Part shown: piece after piece, positions 1-8,357 of the stretch
Position numbering within the stretch: position 1 is the first letter of the stretch
How the letters are laid out: each line of letters begins with the position of its first letter
Source of the DNA: JAWKIJ01 sp041394325
Lineage (GTDB): Bacteria; Actinomycetota; Acidimicrobiia; Acidimicrobiales; Microtrichaceae
Direction: 5' to 3'
Assembly: GCA_041394325.1 (NCBI GenBank)
Contig: JAWKIJ010000001.1
Span: 1,054,001 to 1,118,000 of the forward strand
DNA: 64,000 nucleotides
Notes under the pieces: generated by a model
Database searches by the model: none
Told to the model about the DNA's origin: nothing
Seen by the model: the letters and a program-made list of their open reading frames with translations, nothing else
Translations under genes and position numbers: made by a program

Positions 1-115
1 GCACCTGGCCGGAGGCAGCGGTCGGGCACTTCGAGTAGTCGACGGTCGGGGGTTGCTCTGGACAGCCGGTTGCGAACGCGATCAGTACTGCGCACGCCAA
101 CAGGACTCGCTTCAT
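1..115 (-). CDS. Putative lipoprotein, N-terminal part only
   Basis: The first 38 codons of a minus-strand gene that runs off the left edge. It starts with ATG at 115 behind a purine-rich GGGAAG ribosome site. The first 18 residues, MKRVLLACAVLIAFATGC, form a classical lipoprotein signal: a positive N-terminus, a hydrophobic core and an A-T-G-C lipobox, so Cys18 should be lipidated and the protein anchored outside the cytoplasmic membrane. The visible mature part is Pro- and Thr-rich and holds a further Cys. Function cannot be inferred from this fragment. Nearly all codons end in G or C, as in neighbouring genes. Confidence 0.65.
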   Translation of the reverse strand, partial: MKRVLLACAVLIAFATGCPEQPPTVDYSKCPTAASGQV

Positions 116-243
116 TGGTTCTTCCCTTCGAACACGAGAGGTGTGGATGGATGAACCTAGGGGTGGGGCAGCCGCTGGTCGACCGTCGAGTTTCAGTGGT
201 AATCGGTCGGGAGCCGATGTCGACGAGATGGAGAGCGGGCATG

Positions 244-271
244 CCCCTGTCCGTGGGACCACGGACAGGGG
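244..271 (-). terminator. Hairpin directly after tRNA-Phe
   Basis: A perfect 13-base inverted repeat with a 2-base centre (in practice about 12 pairs and a 4-base loop). It begins one base past the encoded CCA end of tRNA-Phe on the transcribed strand. No T-tract follows, so it may be a U-less terminator or a processing signal for the tRNA cluster. Confidence 0.5.
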
Positions 272-347
272 TGGTGGTCAGGCGGGGCGTCGATCCCCGG
301 ACCTACCGCTTTTCAGGCGGTCGCTCTGCCGACTGAGCTACCTGACC
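272..347 (-). tRNA. tRNA-Phe (GAA)
   Basis: The minus strand folds into a full cloverleaf. The acceptor stem GGTCAGG pairs with CCTGACC, the D stem is GCTC/GAGC, the anticodon stem is ACCGC/GCGGT with loop CTGAAAA (anticodon GAA), and the T stem is CGGGG/CCCCG. Discriminator A is followed by an encoded CCA at 272-274, unlike the two other tRNAs of this cluster. Confidence 0.95.
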
Positions 348-397
348 GTGTGCCCCCGGTCGAGCCGACCGGGAACGTGGTGCCGCCGAAGCGGGCG

Positions 398-472
398 CGG
401 TCCCGACGAGATTTGAACTCGCGACCTCCGCCTTGACAGGGCGGCGTGCACTCCAGGCTGCACCACGGGACC
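398..472 (-). tRNA. tRNA-Asp (GTC)
   Basis: Minus-strand cloverleaf with acceptor stem GGTCCCG/CGGGACC, anticodon stem CCGCC/GGCGG and loop CTGTCAA giving anticodon GTC. The T loop is TTCAAAT. The discriminator is G and CCA is not encoded. It lies between tRNA-Glu and tRNA-Phe on the same strand, a common actinobacterial order. Confidence 0.95.
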
Positions 473-574
473 AGACGGGGCGAGAGCATAGCCAAGGTCT
501 CGTTCGACGCCGATTGGATCCTCTCGGCGCGGTTTCCGGCTCGCTAATCGGTTCGCCGGTCGTCGTCGAACCGG

Positions 575-647
575 TACCCCCAACGGGATTCGAACCCGTG
601 CTGCCGCCGTGAAAGGGCGGTGTCCTAGGCCGCTAGACGATGGGGGC
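575..647 (-). tRNA. tRNA-Glu (TTC)
   Basis: First tRNA of the minus-strand cluster. The acceptor stem GCCCCCA pairs with TGGGGGT (G-T at the first pair). The anticodon stem CCGCC/GGCGG holds loop CTTTCAC, anticodon TTC, and the T loop is TTCGAAT. The 3' end reads A-C-C-G, so the last base of CCA must be added after transcription. Confidence 0.95.
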
Positions 648-658
648 GCGCCGGCCGA

Positions 659-664
659 ACGGTA
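659..664 (-). promoter_or_regulatory. -10 element of the tRNA cluster
   Basis: On the minus strand TACCGT, preceded by TGC (an extended -10), lies 11 bases upstream of the 5' end of tRNA-Glu. It fits the TAnnnT -10 pattern seen at many genes in this window. I see no good -35 match. Confidence 0.4.
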
Positions 665-721
665 GCAGTGGGACGTCGAGCGCAGCGACCACGACGATGG
701 CCGTCGGCGTCGAGCCGAGGT

Positions 722-2602
722 CTACAGCTCCACCTGGACGCCCAGCTCGATCGTGCGATCGGGCGGAAGTTTGAAGAACACGTCCGCGGTCGTCGCGTTC
801 CGCACCATCGTCAGGAACAGGTGCTCCCGCCACCGGGCCATCCCCGGGCGGTCGGTGACCCGGAGCGTCTCTCGTCCCAGGACGTACGACGCGCGGGAGA
901 AGTCGATGCCGGTGAGCCGCGTTCCGTCGGTCTCCAGCATCGACGGCACATCGACGTCGTCGGAGAATCCGACCGTGTAGACGAGCCGGTGGATGCCGTC
1001 GCCCAGGTCGTCGTGCGCCAACGCGGCGTCGCGTTCGACATGAGGCACGTTCGCGGTGCGGATGGCCAACAGGAGGACGTTTCGAGGCAGCACGCCGGCG
1101 TGTTTGAGGTGTGACGACAACGCCTGGGGCACCAGATCGGGATTGGGCCCCAGGTACACGCCGACCCCGGGTCCCCGCATGATGTGACGCGTCTCCAACT
1201 CGTCGATGAAGTCCTCGACCCGGCGGAACCGGTTCTCCATCCGCTCGGCGGTGAGCTTGCGTCCCGCGAACCAGGTGGTCAGCACCAACAGGAACACTCC
1301 GCCGATCACGAGCGGTACCCATCCGCCGTCGGGGATCTTCGGCAGGTTCGCGCCGAGGAACATCAGGTCGATCACGAGGAACAGCGAACACATCGGCACA
1401 GCGATGATCCGTCGCCAACCGAAGCGCGTCCGAGCGACCCGGTACAGCAGAATGGTGGTGATCCCCATGGTGCCGGTCACGGCGAGTCCGTAGGCGGCGG
1501 CGAGGTTGGTCGACGTCTTGAAGCCGACCACCAACACGATGCACGCCACGAGGAGCACCGTGTTGATGGCGGGAACGTAGATCTGGCCCTCCTCGCTCTC
1601 CGAGGTGTGGGAGATCCGGACCCGCGGGAGATAGCCGAGCTGCACCGCCTGTCTCGTCAGGGAGAACGCCCCCGAGATCAACGCCTGACTCGCGATGACC
1701 GTGGCGCTCGTCGCGAGGACCACGAGCGGCCACAGCGCCCAGCGAGGGGCCATCCGATAGAACGGATTGTCGATCGTCCGCGGGTCGTTGAGCACCATCG
1801 CGCCCTGGCCGAAGTAGCACAACACCAGGCCGGGCAGTACCACGAAGTACCAGGCGCGGGTGATGGGCTTGCGGCCGAAGTGGCCCATGTCCGCGTACAG
1901 GGCCTCGGCGCCGGTGATGGCCAGCACGACCGAACCCAACACCAGGAACCCCAGGATCCCGTTGTGGAGCAGGAACCGGACGGCGTGGTGCGGCAGGATC
2001 GCGCCGAGCACCGCCGGGTGATCGGAGATGTGCGAAGCCCCCAACAGGCCGAGCGTCGCGAACCAGACCACCATCACCGGGCCGAAGACGCGTCCGACCG
2101 CCGCGGTCCCGTGTCGCTGAACCGAGAACAACCCGACCAGGATCACGACGGAGATGAGCGGTACGTAGCGGTCGAGTGCACCGGAGACGACCGAGGTGCC
2201 CACGACCGCGCTCAGCACCGAGATGGCGGGGGTGATCATTCCGTCGCCGTACAGCAGCGACGCACCGAAGAGTCCCAACACGATGAGCCACCGCGTGCTC
2301 CCGCCGGCCTTCAGTGAACCCGTCGGCCGGATGAGGGCGGTGAGCGCGAGGATCCCGCCCTCGCCACCGTTGTCGGCGCGCATCACGACCAGCAGGTACT
2401 TGACCGACACCACCAGGATCAGCGACCACAAGACGAGCGACAAGAGGCCGACCACGTTCGCCGATTCGAGGACGAGCCGTCGTCCGTGGTGCGCGAGGAA
2501 CGCCTCACGCAGCGCGTACAACGGTGAGGTGCCGATGTCGCCGAAGACGACGCCCAGCGCCCCCAGCGTCAGTGCCCCGTTCGAGGCGGTCGCGCGGCTC
2601 AC
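722..2602 (-). CDS. kup: Kup family potassium uptake protein
   Basis: Low-affinity K+/H+ symporter of the cytoplasmic membrane. The 626-residue product matches the usual length (E. coli Kup is 622). The family signature GVVFGDIGTSPLYALREAF lies near residues 17-35. About twelve hydrophobic helices follow to about residue 430, then a soluble C-terminal domain of about 180 residues. I chose GTG at 2602 because it overlaps the upstream stop codon as GTGA. The longer reading from 2653 would add 17 Arg/Ala-rich residues inside the upstream gene. It is the last gene of a ctaA-clpS-DUF2017-kup string and should be translationally coupled to the gene before it. Confidence 0.93.
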   Translation of the reverse strand: MSRATASNGALTLGALGVVFGDIGTSPLYALREAFLAHHGRRLVLESANVVGLLSLVLWSLILVVSVKYLLVVMRADNGGEGGILALTALIRPTGSLKAGGSTRWLIVLGLFGASLLYGDGMITPAISVLSAVVGTSVVSGALDRYVPLISVVILVGLFSVQRHGTAAVGRVFGPVMVVWFATLGLLGASHISDHPAVLGAILPHHAVRFLLHNGILGFLVLGSVVLAITGAEALYADMGHFGRKPITRAWYFVVLPGLVLCYFGQGAMVLNDPRTIDNPFYRMAPRWALWPLVVLATSATVIASQALISGAFSLTRQAVQLGYLPRVRISHTSESEEGQIYVPAINTVLLVACIVLVVGFKTSTNLAAAYGLAVTGTMGITTILLYRVARTRFGWRRIIAVPMCSLFLVIDLMFLGANLPKIPDGGWVPLVIGGVFLLVLTTWFAGRKLTAERMENRFRRVEDFIDELETRHIMRGPGVGVYLGPNPDLVPQALSSHLKHAGVLPRNVLLLAIRTANVPHVERDAALAHDDLGDGIHRLVYTVGFSDDVDVPSMLETDGTRLTGIDFSRASYVLGRETLRVTDRPGMARWREHLFLTMVRNATTADVFFKLPPDRTIELGVQVEL

Positions 2603-3528
2603 AGCCCGCGGTCGAGCGTTCGCACGACCTCTTCGAGCAGGAGTCCCAACCACTCGTAGTGCGACAGGTCCTTGCCGTCGCGCCCGGTGAGGCGTCCGTC
2701 CCGTCGCGGCTCGGGGTCCTCGGTCACGTCCAGCCGGGTACCGATGACGAGGCGGGCGTCGTTGATCGCCCGTGAGAACGCGGCGAGTTCATCGAGGGTG
2801 CACGATCGGCGACCGAGCAGATCCCGGGCGATCGTGATCGACGCGCGTCGGGCATCGATCAGTTCTCCTCGTTGCAGGGCGTCCCACCCGGCATTCCGGT
2901 CCCGGTCGTCGCCGTAGGCCGTGGGAAACAATCGTGTGACGGCCGGATCGTCGGTCTCGAGCACGGCGTCGACGGCGGCGAGGGCCGCGGTGACGCCCTC
3001 GGCGTCGCCGCGGCGCCATCGAATTCGGACGACCCGGTCGGGGCGGGCGATGAACCGCGACCACAACATCAGGTCGCAGTCTTCGGCGAGTCGCACGAGC
3101 ACGTCCAATGCCTCGACGGTCGCCTCGTCGAGCCGCTCCGGATCCGGATCACGCCCGTCGCGGCGTTCGACCGCGTGGTACCAGAACGCGACGATCCCGG
3201 CACAGCGATAGGGGAGGCGCTCGATGGCGCCCGCGGTGACCGGGCGCGGGTGTGAGGATTCCACGGCCGTCGCCACGGCCCCCAGTAGATCGCGTAGCGC
3301 CTCGGCGAGGTCGGCCCCGGTGACCACCCCGTCGTCGATCAGCCCGTCGGGCCCGGCCGGCGACGCGAGGCGTACCGCGAGGGGTGCGTCGTCACCGCGG
3401 GCGGCGCCCTCGCACCAGCGGAGGAGGCGGTCGCGTTCGTCGTCGTCGGGTACCAAGACGAACAACGGTTCTCCGCCGGGCTCGCCGGTCTCCACGACCG
3501 TCGGCCCGGTCCCTCGATTGCCGGTCAC
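2599..3528 (-). CDS. DUF2017 family protein next to clpS
   Basis: A 309-residue soluble protein. Its second half (about residues 190-300) carries the features I associate with actinobacterial DUF2017 proteins: a DPAVTRLFPTAYGDD block, an ARRASITIARDLLG helix and a C-terminal WLGLLLEEVVRTLD helix. The first 110 residues are acidic and less recognisable, so the protein is longer than typical members. The gene starts 12 bases after clpS. The same clpS-DUF2017 pairing is known in mycobacteria, which supports the assignment. No biochemical function is known to me; a role with ClpS/Clp proteolysis is only suggested by position. Confidence 0.6.
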   Translation of the reverse strand: MTGNRGTGPTVVETGEPGGEPLFVLVPDDDERDRLLRWCEGAARGDDAPLAVRLASPAGPDGLIDDGVVTGADLAEALRDLLGAVATAVESSHPRPVTAGAIERLPYRCAGIVAFWYHAVERRDGRDPDPERLDEATVEALDVLVRLAEDCDLMLWSRFIARPDRVVRIRWRRGDAEGVTAALAAVDAVLETDDPAVTRLFPTAYGDDRDRNAGWDALQRGELIDARRASITIARDLLGRRSCTLDELAAFSRAINDARLVIGTRLDVTEDPEPRRDGRLTGRDGKDLSHYEWLGLLLEEVVRTLDRGL

Positions 3529-3540
3529 GTGTGGTCGCCC

Positions 3541-3861
3541 TCAATCGTCCTGTTGCATCGTGGCCCACAGCCCGTGCTCGTGCAGTCGGAACACGTCGCG
3601 TTCGGCCTCGTCACGCGCGCCGCTGCTGACCGCGGCGCGTCCGTTGGTGTGAACCTGCATCATCAAGTCGTGGGCCTTCGCCTCCGAATAGCCGAACAGC
3701 TTTCGGAAGACGTACGCGACATAGGACATCAGGTTGATCGGGTCGTTCCAGACCAGCACGACCCAGGGTCGATCGAGGTCGTTCTCGTCGTCGACGGCGA
3801 CGACGCCGATTGGAGCTGCGGGCTGGACCGACGCGACGACCGAGCCCGGCGATGCCGTCAC
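3541..3861 (-). CDS. clpS: ATP-dependent Clp protease adaptor ClpS
   Basis: ClpS delivers N-end-rule substrates to the ClpA/ClpC unfoldase. The 106-residue product has the core WVVLVWNDPINLMSYVAYVF, then KLFGYSEAKAHDLMMQVHTNGRAAV, which contain the substrate-pocket Asn-Asp and the conserved Met/His helix. The GTG start overlaps the ctaA stop as GTGA, so its translation is probably coupled to heme A synthase. A 30-residue N-terminal tail, usual for the family, precedes the core. Confidence 0.9.
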   Translation of the reverse strand: MTASPGSVVASVQPAAPIGVVAVDDENDLDRPWVVLVWNDPINLMSYVAYVFRKLFGYSEAKAHDLMMQVHTNGRAAVSSGARDEAERDVFRLHEHGLWATMQQDD

Positions 3862-4871
3862 GAGGCCACCCGCCCGCGCCCGGCGACAGGCGCGCCTTCG
3901 GACACGCTCGTATCGCCCGCTCGACCCGCGGTGACGCCCGACGGACATGTGGCGTCGTCGAGGGTGAGGTCGTGAGCGACCCGCAACGTCATCACCCACA
4001 CCACGGTGGCGAACGCCACGTGGAACACCACCAGCAGCGGTGGAACGCCCGTGTGGTACTGCGTGTAACCCAGCGCACCCTGTGTGACGATCACGATGAG
4101 CAAGAGCCGCGACGACGCGGCGATTCGGCCGGCCGTTCCGCGATGGCTCCAGGCGACGGACAGCGCGGTGAAGCACAGGAGCCAGACCAGCACCGAGTGC
4201 ACCCGCGTCGTCTGACCGAGGTCGAAGGGCAGACGCTTCACCACGTGCTCCACGCCGTTCCCGTCGACCCGCGCACCCGGGTGTTTGCCGACGCTGGTCA
4301 CCACCGATCCGCTCACCAGGACGGCCGCGCCCAACAGCGGTAGCACCCGCGCCCGCCAGTCGGGTCGAACCCCGACGCCGCTGCGCAGCCCCTTGGTACC
4401 GCCGTGGCGGGGCTCGACGTCCTGGGCTGCGAGCTGTGTCAGGTGCACCGCGGCCCACACCAACACCATCGACACCAGGAAGTGCAGCGCGACGACCGAG
4501 TACTTCAGATCCGACAGGGTGACGAAGGCGCCGATGACGATCTGCGCGACGACTCCCGATACGAGGCCCCACGACCATCGAACCAGGTCGCGTCGGAATG
4601 GGATCCGTCGGCGCGCGCCAAGAACCGCCACGATCACCGCCAGGGATACGAAACCGGTGATGAGGCGGTTGACGAACTCGACCATCGGATGCAGTGACAT
4701 CGCCGGCAGGGGACGACCGTCGGTGCACAGCGGCCAGTTCGTGCACCCCAATCCCGATCCGGTGAGCCGCACGGTCGCCCCTGTGACGATGATCAGGCCG
4801 AGTGCGAACACGGCGAGCCGACCGATCGCCAGGAATCGGGTGGGGGTCACCGACGGAAGTCGAACCGGCAT
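3858..4871 (-). CDS. ctaA: Heme A synthase CtaA (COX15 family)
   Basis: Converts heme O to heme A for the aa3-type oxidase, working after CtaB, which is encoded divergently. There are about eight hydrophobic helices. The Cys pair GLGCTNWPLC in the first external loop is typical of the two-cysteine type. His residues are visible in VALHFLVS, RVHSVLVW, QYHTG and VVFHVAFA. Where Bacillus-type enzymes have E-x-x-H-R, this one has VEFVNR, an Asn in the heme-ligand position; I believe this is common in actinobacteria but cannot check. ATG at 4871 follows GGGGG. A longer GTG reading from 4976 would add 35 low-complexity residues and leave only 38 bases to ctaB. Confidence 0.88.
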   Translation of the reverse strand: MPVRLPSVTPTRFLAIGRLAVFALGLIIVTGATVRLTGSGLGCTNWPLCTDGRPLPAMSLHPMVEFVNRLITGFVSLAVIVAVLGARRRIPFRRDLVRWSWGLVSGVVAQIVIGAFVTLSDLKYSVVALHFLVSMVLVWAAVHLTQLAAQDVEPRHGGTKGLRSGVGVRPDWRARVLPLLGAAVLVSGSVVTSVGKHPGARVDGNGVEHVVKRLPFDLGQTTRVHSVLVWLLCFTALSVAWSHRGTAGRIAASSRLLLIVIVTQGALGYTQYHTGVPPLLVVFHVAFATVVWVMTLRVAHDLTLDDATCPSGVTAGRAGDTSVSEGAPVAGRGRVAS

Positions 4872-5001
4872 CGTCCCCCACGGTATGCGGCGCGAACCGG
4901 TCGGACCCACCGCGGCGCGGCCCGCCGGCGTCACGGGCGACCCCTGGTCAAGGCCTGCCTTCGACGGTCCGGGCACCTTGGTGACGGTGGCGAGGTGGGC
5001 C

Positions 5002-5007
5002 TACCCT
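5002..5007 (+). promoter_or_regulatory. -10 element TACCCT, leaderless ctaB promoter
   Basis: TACCCT sits exactly 7 bases before the GTG of ctaB, with TTGGTG 18 bases upstream (4978-4983) as a possible -35. Transcription would begin at or next to the start codon, giving a leaderless mRNA. Confidence 0.5.
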
Positions 5008-5014
5008 GGCCGAG

Positions 5015-5971
5015 GTGGCGTCGGCGATCACACATTCGGCAGTGACCCCTGGGCTCGGGTCGCCCCGACCGGTCTCGAGCGGGACCGACGACCACCGCGG
5101 CCTCGTCCGGAAGGTTCTGGCCTACGTCGCGTTGACCAAACCGCGGATCATCGAGCTGCTGCTCATCAGCACCGTTCCGACGATGTTCGTCGCCGAACGT
5201 GGGGTGCCGTCGCTCTCCCTCATGGTCTGGACGGTCCTGGGCGGCACCCTCTCCGCCGGAGGTGCGAACGCCGTCAACATGTACGTCGACCGCGACATCG
5301 ACGCGGTGATGCAACGGACTCGGGACCGGCCCCTGGTCACCGGCGCGGTCACGCCCCGCGCGGCGCTCACGTTCGCGGTGGGCATCGAGGCGGTCTCGTT
5401 CGCCCTCCTGTGGGCGACGGTGAACCTGCTGTCGGCCGTGATCGCAGTGGCCGCCTGCTGCTTCTACGTGTTCGTGTACACGCTGTGGCTCAAGCGAACC
5501 TCCGAGCAGAACATCGTCATAGGCGGGGCGGCAGGCGCTGCTCCGGTGCTGATCGGGTGGGCGGCGGTGACCGGCGGGCTCGGTTGGGCGCCGTGGATCC
5601 TCTTCGCGTTGATGTTCTTCTGGACGCCACCGCACTTCTGGGCGCTCGCCATCAAGTACAAGGACGACTACTCCGCCGTCGACGTACCGATGCTGCCCTC
5701 GGTGGCGGACCATGCAGTCGTCACGCGACGGATCCTCGTCTACACCGCGGCGGTCGTGGCGATGAGCCTCGTGTTCGGCCCGGTCGCGCGGCTCGGGTGG
5801 CTCTACATCGTCGCGGCCGTCGTGCTGGGCATCGGCTTCATCGCCTTGGCGTTCGGCGTGTCGCGAACCGAATCGCCCAAGCTTGCGATGCGCCTCTTCA
5901 CCTACTCCATCACGTATGTGACGTTGCTGTTCGGGGCGATGGCGGTCGACGCCCTGTTGCTCGGTCACTGA
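5015..5971 (+). CDS. ctaB: Protoheme IX farnesyltransferase (heme O synthase)
   Basis: Membrane UbiA-family prenyltransferase that adds farnesyl to heme B, giving heme O for CtaA. The 318-residue product shows ALTKPRIIELLLISTVPTMF near residue 40, then the Asp-rich site NMYVDRDIDAVMQRTRDRPL and the second conserved loop FMFFWTPPHFWALAIKYKDDY. About eight or nine membrane helices are apparent. GTG at 5015 is chosen because a -10-like box ends 7 bases upstream. It starts the respiratory gene block but is separated by about 200 bases from the oxidase operon. Confidence 0.95.
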   Translation: MASAITHSAVTPGLGSPRPVSSGTDDHRGLVRKVLAYVALTKPRIIELLLISTVPTMFVAERGVPSLSLMVWTVLGGTLSAGGANAVNMYVDRDIDAVMQRTRDRPLVTGAVTPRAALTFAVGIEAVSFALLWATVNLLSAVIAVAACCFYVFVYTLWLKRTSEQNIVIGGAAGAAPVLIGWAAVTGGLGWAPWILFALMFFWTPPHFWALAIKYKDDYSAVDVPMLPSVADHAVVTRRILVYTAAVVAMSLVFGPVARLGWLYIVAAVVLGIGFIALAFGVSRTESPKLAMRLFTYSITYVTLLFGAMAVDALLLGH

Positions 5972-6176
5972 CCGTGATACGACGCGGAGACCCTCGACGC
6001 GGGCGCGTGGTCGGTTTGAGGGTGCTTTCAGCGGGCGCCTTGACAACTGCTCGATCGTCCACGGGTTTTCGTCGGCCCCTCGTCACCGAAGTATCCTCAC
6101 GAACCGTCAGTACCCTGGACACTCCCCGGGTGGCCCCCGCCACCTTTCCCGATCTCTACGAGGCTCGAGGCACCAC

Positions 6177-7772
6177 ATGGCTTTGACCGAGACCCGGTCC
6201 CACGACGCGCCGTCCCTCGCTCCCGCGGCCGAGGAGCCCCGCGCGGAGCCGACCGTGCTCGAACAGACGGTCGGTACCGCAGACCACCGCCGGATCGGGC
6301 GCTGGTACGTCATCCTTTCCCTGGTCTTCGCCGCCCTCGCCCTCGTCGTGGCCGCGCTCGCCAACATCCACCAGGGAACCGGCACGCTCCTCGACGCCGA
6401 CCTGGCGACCCGACTGATCGCGAACAATCCCTTCGATCTGTTGCTCGCATCGGCGTTCCCCTTGATGCTCGGCCTCGCCGTCTACCTCGTCCCCCTGCAG
6501 GTGGGTGCTCCGTCACTGTCCTTCCCCAGGGCGGCCGCGATGTCGTTGTGGGCGTGGTTGGGTGGAGTGGTTCTCTTCACCGTCGCGTGGCTCGCCGACG
6601 GCTCCTACGGCGGCAACAACCTCAAGCTCGCTCGGCTGGGGCCTCTCAGCATCGGCTTGATGGCAACGGCGCTGTGTGTCGGGGTGTTGTGCGTCGCGGT
6701 CACGGTGTTCGCGAACCGTACCGAGGGCATGACCCTCGGTGACGTACCGTTCTTCTCGTTCTCCATGGTGGTGACCGCCATCCTCTGGCTCACGACGCTG
6801 CCGGTCCTGTTGGCGAGTATCACGGTGTGGCAGATCCGGCGTCCCCAGACCGTCGACCTGAAGGGCGATGCGTTCGCTGCCGTGCAATGGTTCCTGCACC
6901 AGCCGGCGATGTTCATCGTGGCCATTCCGGTGCTCGGCCTCTTCGCCGACATGTGTGCCGGGTCGGCCCGCCATCGCCAGCACGGCTACGGCGTCGTCCA
7001 GGCCGGGATAGCGGCCTTCGGCCTGTTCAGCTTCGGAGCCTGGGCCACCACGGCCACAGCGGAGTCGACCTTGGTCTACAGCGCGTTCACGGTCGGTCTC
7101 GGCCTCGCCGCGCTGGTGGTGGTCGGCTCCTCTGCGGACACGCTGCGCCGTGGTCGGTTCGAGGTGTCCGGCTCGGTCGCAATGGGGTTGGTTTCGGTCG
7201 TGACGCTGCTGCTGGCCACCGCCATCGGAGTGGTCAATGCCGTCTCCACCCTCGGGAAGGGCGATCTCTTCACGAACGTGCGAGGTTCGTTCGTCGATGC
7301 CACGGCCGGGACGGTCGTCGGCCAGCTCTACCTGGTGATCGGTGCCACGGTGGTCATGGGCGCCGCAGCCACGTTCCATTGGTCACGACCACTCTTCGGC
7401 CACGTCGTACCGAAAGGGGTGGGACTGGCGCTCGCTCCCGCCGCGTTGGTCGGTGCGCTCCTGTTCGGCTTCGGTCAGGTCATCGTCGGCTACGGCACTC
7501 CCGACGGCGATGCGTACAAGGTTCTCCTCGTCGTCTCCGCCGTAGGGGCCCTCCTGGTGGGCCTTGTTTCGATGGGTGCCGGGATCGCAGCGATCTTCGG
7601 CGCGCTCGGCGGATCCCACGAACAGGTCGATCGTGTCGAGGGTGGCACCCTCGAGTGGATCGCCGCCAAACCGTCGCGGTCGGCCAACTTCGACGAGCCG
7701 CTCGCCCTCGTCGCGGGACCGTATCCCCTGCTCGACCTCGACGAATCCGCCACCAAGGGAGAGAGCCGATGA
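6177..7772 (+). CDS. COX1-like membrane protein lacking all heme and copper ligands
   Basis: A 531-residue protein with about twelve membrane helices whose order and inter-helix motifs follow heme-copper oxidase subunit I. VYLVPLQVGAPSLSFPRAAAM, for example, matches NYLIPIQIGARDVAFPRLNAF of ctaD downstream. Every metal ligand of real subunit I is missing at the equivalent place: MHG is NNP, GHPEVY is HQPAMF, the HH pair is TT, and HFHY is QLYL. It therefore cannot bind heme a, heme a3 or CuB in the normal way. It is first in a tightly packed operon with a COX3-like gene and the true caa3 genes, so a structural, assembly or sensory role is possible. GAGG lies 6 bases before the ATG. Confidence 0.75.
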   Translation: MALTETRSHDAPSLAPAAEEPRAEPTVLEQTVGTADHRRIGRWYVILSLVFAALALVVAALANIHQGTGTLLDADLATRLIANNPFDLLLASAFPLMLGLAVYLVPLQVGAPSLSFPRAAAMSLWAWLGGVVLFTVAWLADGSYGGNNLKLARLGPLSIGLMATALCVGVLCVAVTVFANRTEGMTLGDVPFFSFSMVVTAILWLTTLPVLLASITVWQIRRPQTVDLKGDAFAAVQWFLHQPAMFIVAIPVLGLFADMCAGSARHRQHGYGVVQAGIAAFGLFSFGAWATTATAESTLVYSAFTVGLGLAALVVVGSSADTLRRGRFEVSGSVAMGLVSVVTLLLATAIGVVNAVSTLGKGDLFTNVRGSFVDATAGTVVGQLYLVIGATVVMGAAATFHWSRPLFGHVVPKGVGLALAPAALVGALLFGFGQVIVGYGTPDGDAYKVLLVVSAVGALLVGLVSMGAGIAAIFGALGGSHEQVDRVEGGTLEWIAAKPSRSANFDEPLALVAGPYPLLDLDESATKGESR

Positions 7773-8347
7773 CGGTGCTGCCCGCCGAAGTTGCACCCGG
7801 TGCCCTGCCCCGGCGACGCCAGCTCCTGTTCGGTACCGCGTTCGCGGCTGCCGCCGCGGCGATGTTCGAGCTGGCACTCGTGGGGATGTACCTCTCGGAG
7901 CGCGGGGCCAATCGTGGTGTCTGGTTCAAGGAGATCACCGTCCCGCTCACCCAGCCGAACATGCAGCTCGGTACGTTGCTCTTCGGATCACTTTTCATCC
8001 AGTGGGCCGTATGGGCGATCGCTCGCAACCATCGGTCCCAGGCGTACGTGGGGTTGGCGTTGACCCTGCTCATGGGGTTGGCCTTCCTCAACCAGACCAC
8101 CTTCCTTTGGCAGATGGTCAAGCTGCCGTTGGCCCGCGTCGAGGGCCCGACGTTCTACGCCGTCACCGGCGGGCACTTCGCCTTGGTGCTCGCGGCGATG
8201 ATCCTCATCGCCCTGATGGCCATTCGAGCGGTCGGTGGCCAGTTCTCCTCCCGCCTACCCGACGGCATTTCCGCAGCGGCGATGTTCTGGCACGTGACGG
8301 TCGCGCTCTACGCAGTGTTGTGGCTCGCCGTCTACGTCATGAAGTGA
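7769..8347 (+). CDS. COX3-like membrane protein
   Basis: A 192-residue protein with about five hydrophobic helices. It resembles cytochrome oxidase subunit III in overall plan: an early FELALVGMYLSERGA helix, a central VTGGHFALVLAAMILIALMAI segment and a C-terminal AMFWHVTVALYAVLWLAVYV helix, comparable with YWHFVDIVWILIFTVVYL of the true ctaE. ATG overlaps the stop of the COX1-like gene as ATGA, so the two are coupled. Similarity is distant; it probably pairs with the ligand-less COX1-like protein. Confidence 0.65.
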   Translation: MTVLPAEVAPGALPRRRQLLFGTAFAAAAAAMFELALVGMYLSERGANRGVWFKEITVPLTQPNMQLGTLLFGSLFIQWAVWAIARNHRSQAYVGLALTLLMGLAFLNQTTFLWQMVKLPLARVEGPTFYAVTGGHFALVLAAMILIALMAIRAVGGQFSSRLPDGISAAAMFWHVTVALYAVLWLAVYVMK

Positions 8348-8357
8348 TCCGGAGTCG

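Noticed and set aside
633..2429. Long antisense open frames across kup and other genes, up to several hundred codons
   Set aside because: They mirror the real gene's GC3 bias, are Arg/His/Pro-rich, lack motifs and are frequent in any high-GC genome.
6040..6068. TTGACA upstream of the oxidase operon as its promoter
   Set aside because: No acceptable -10 lies 16-19 bases downstream. TATCCT (6092) and TACCCT (6111) lack a matching -35, so the true start cannot be chosen.
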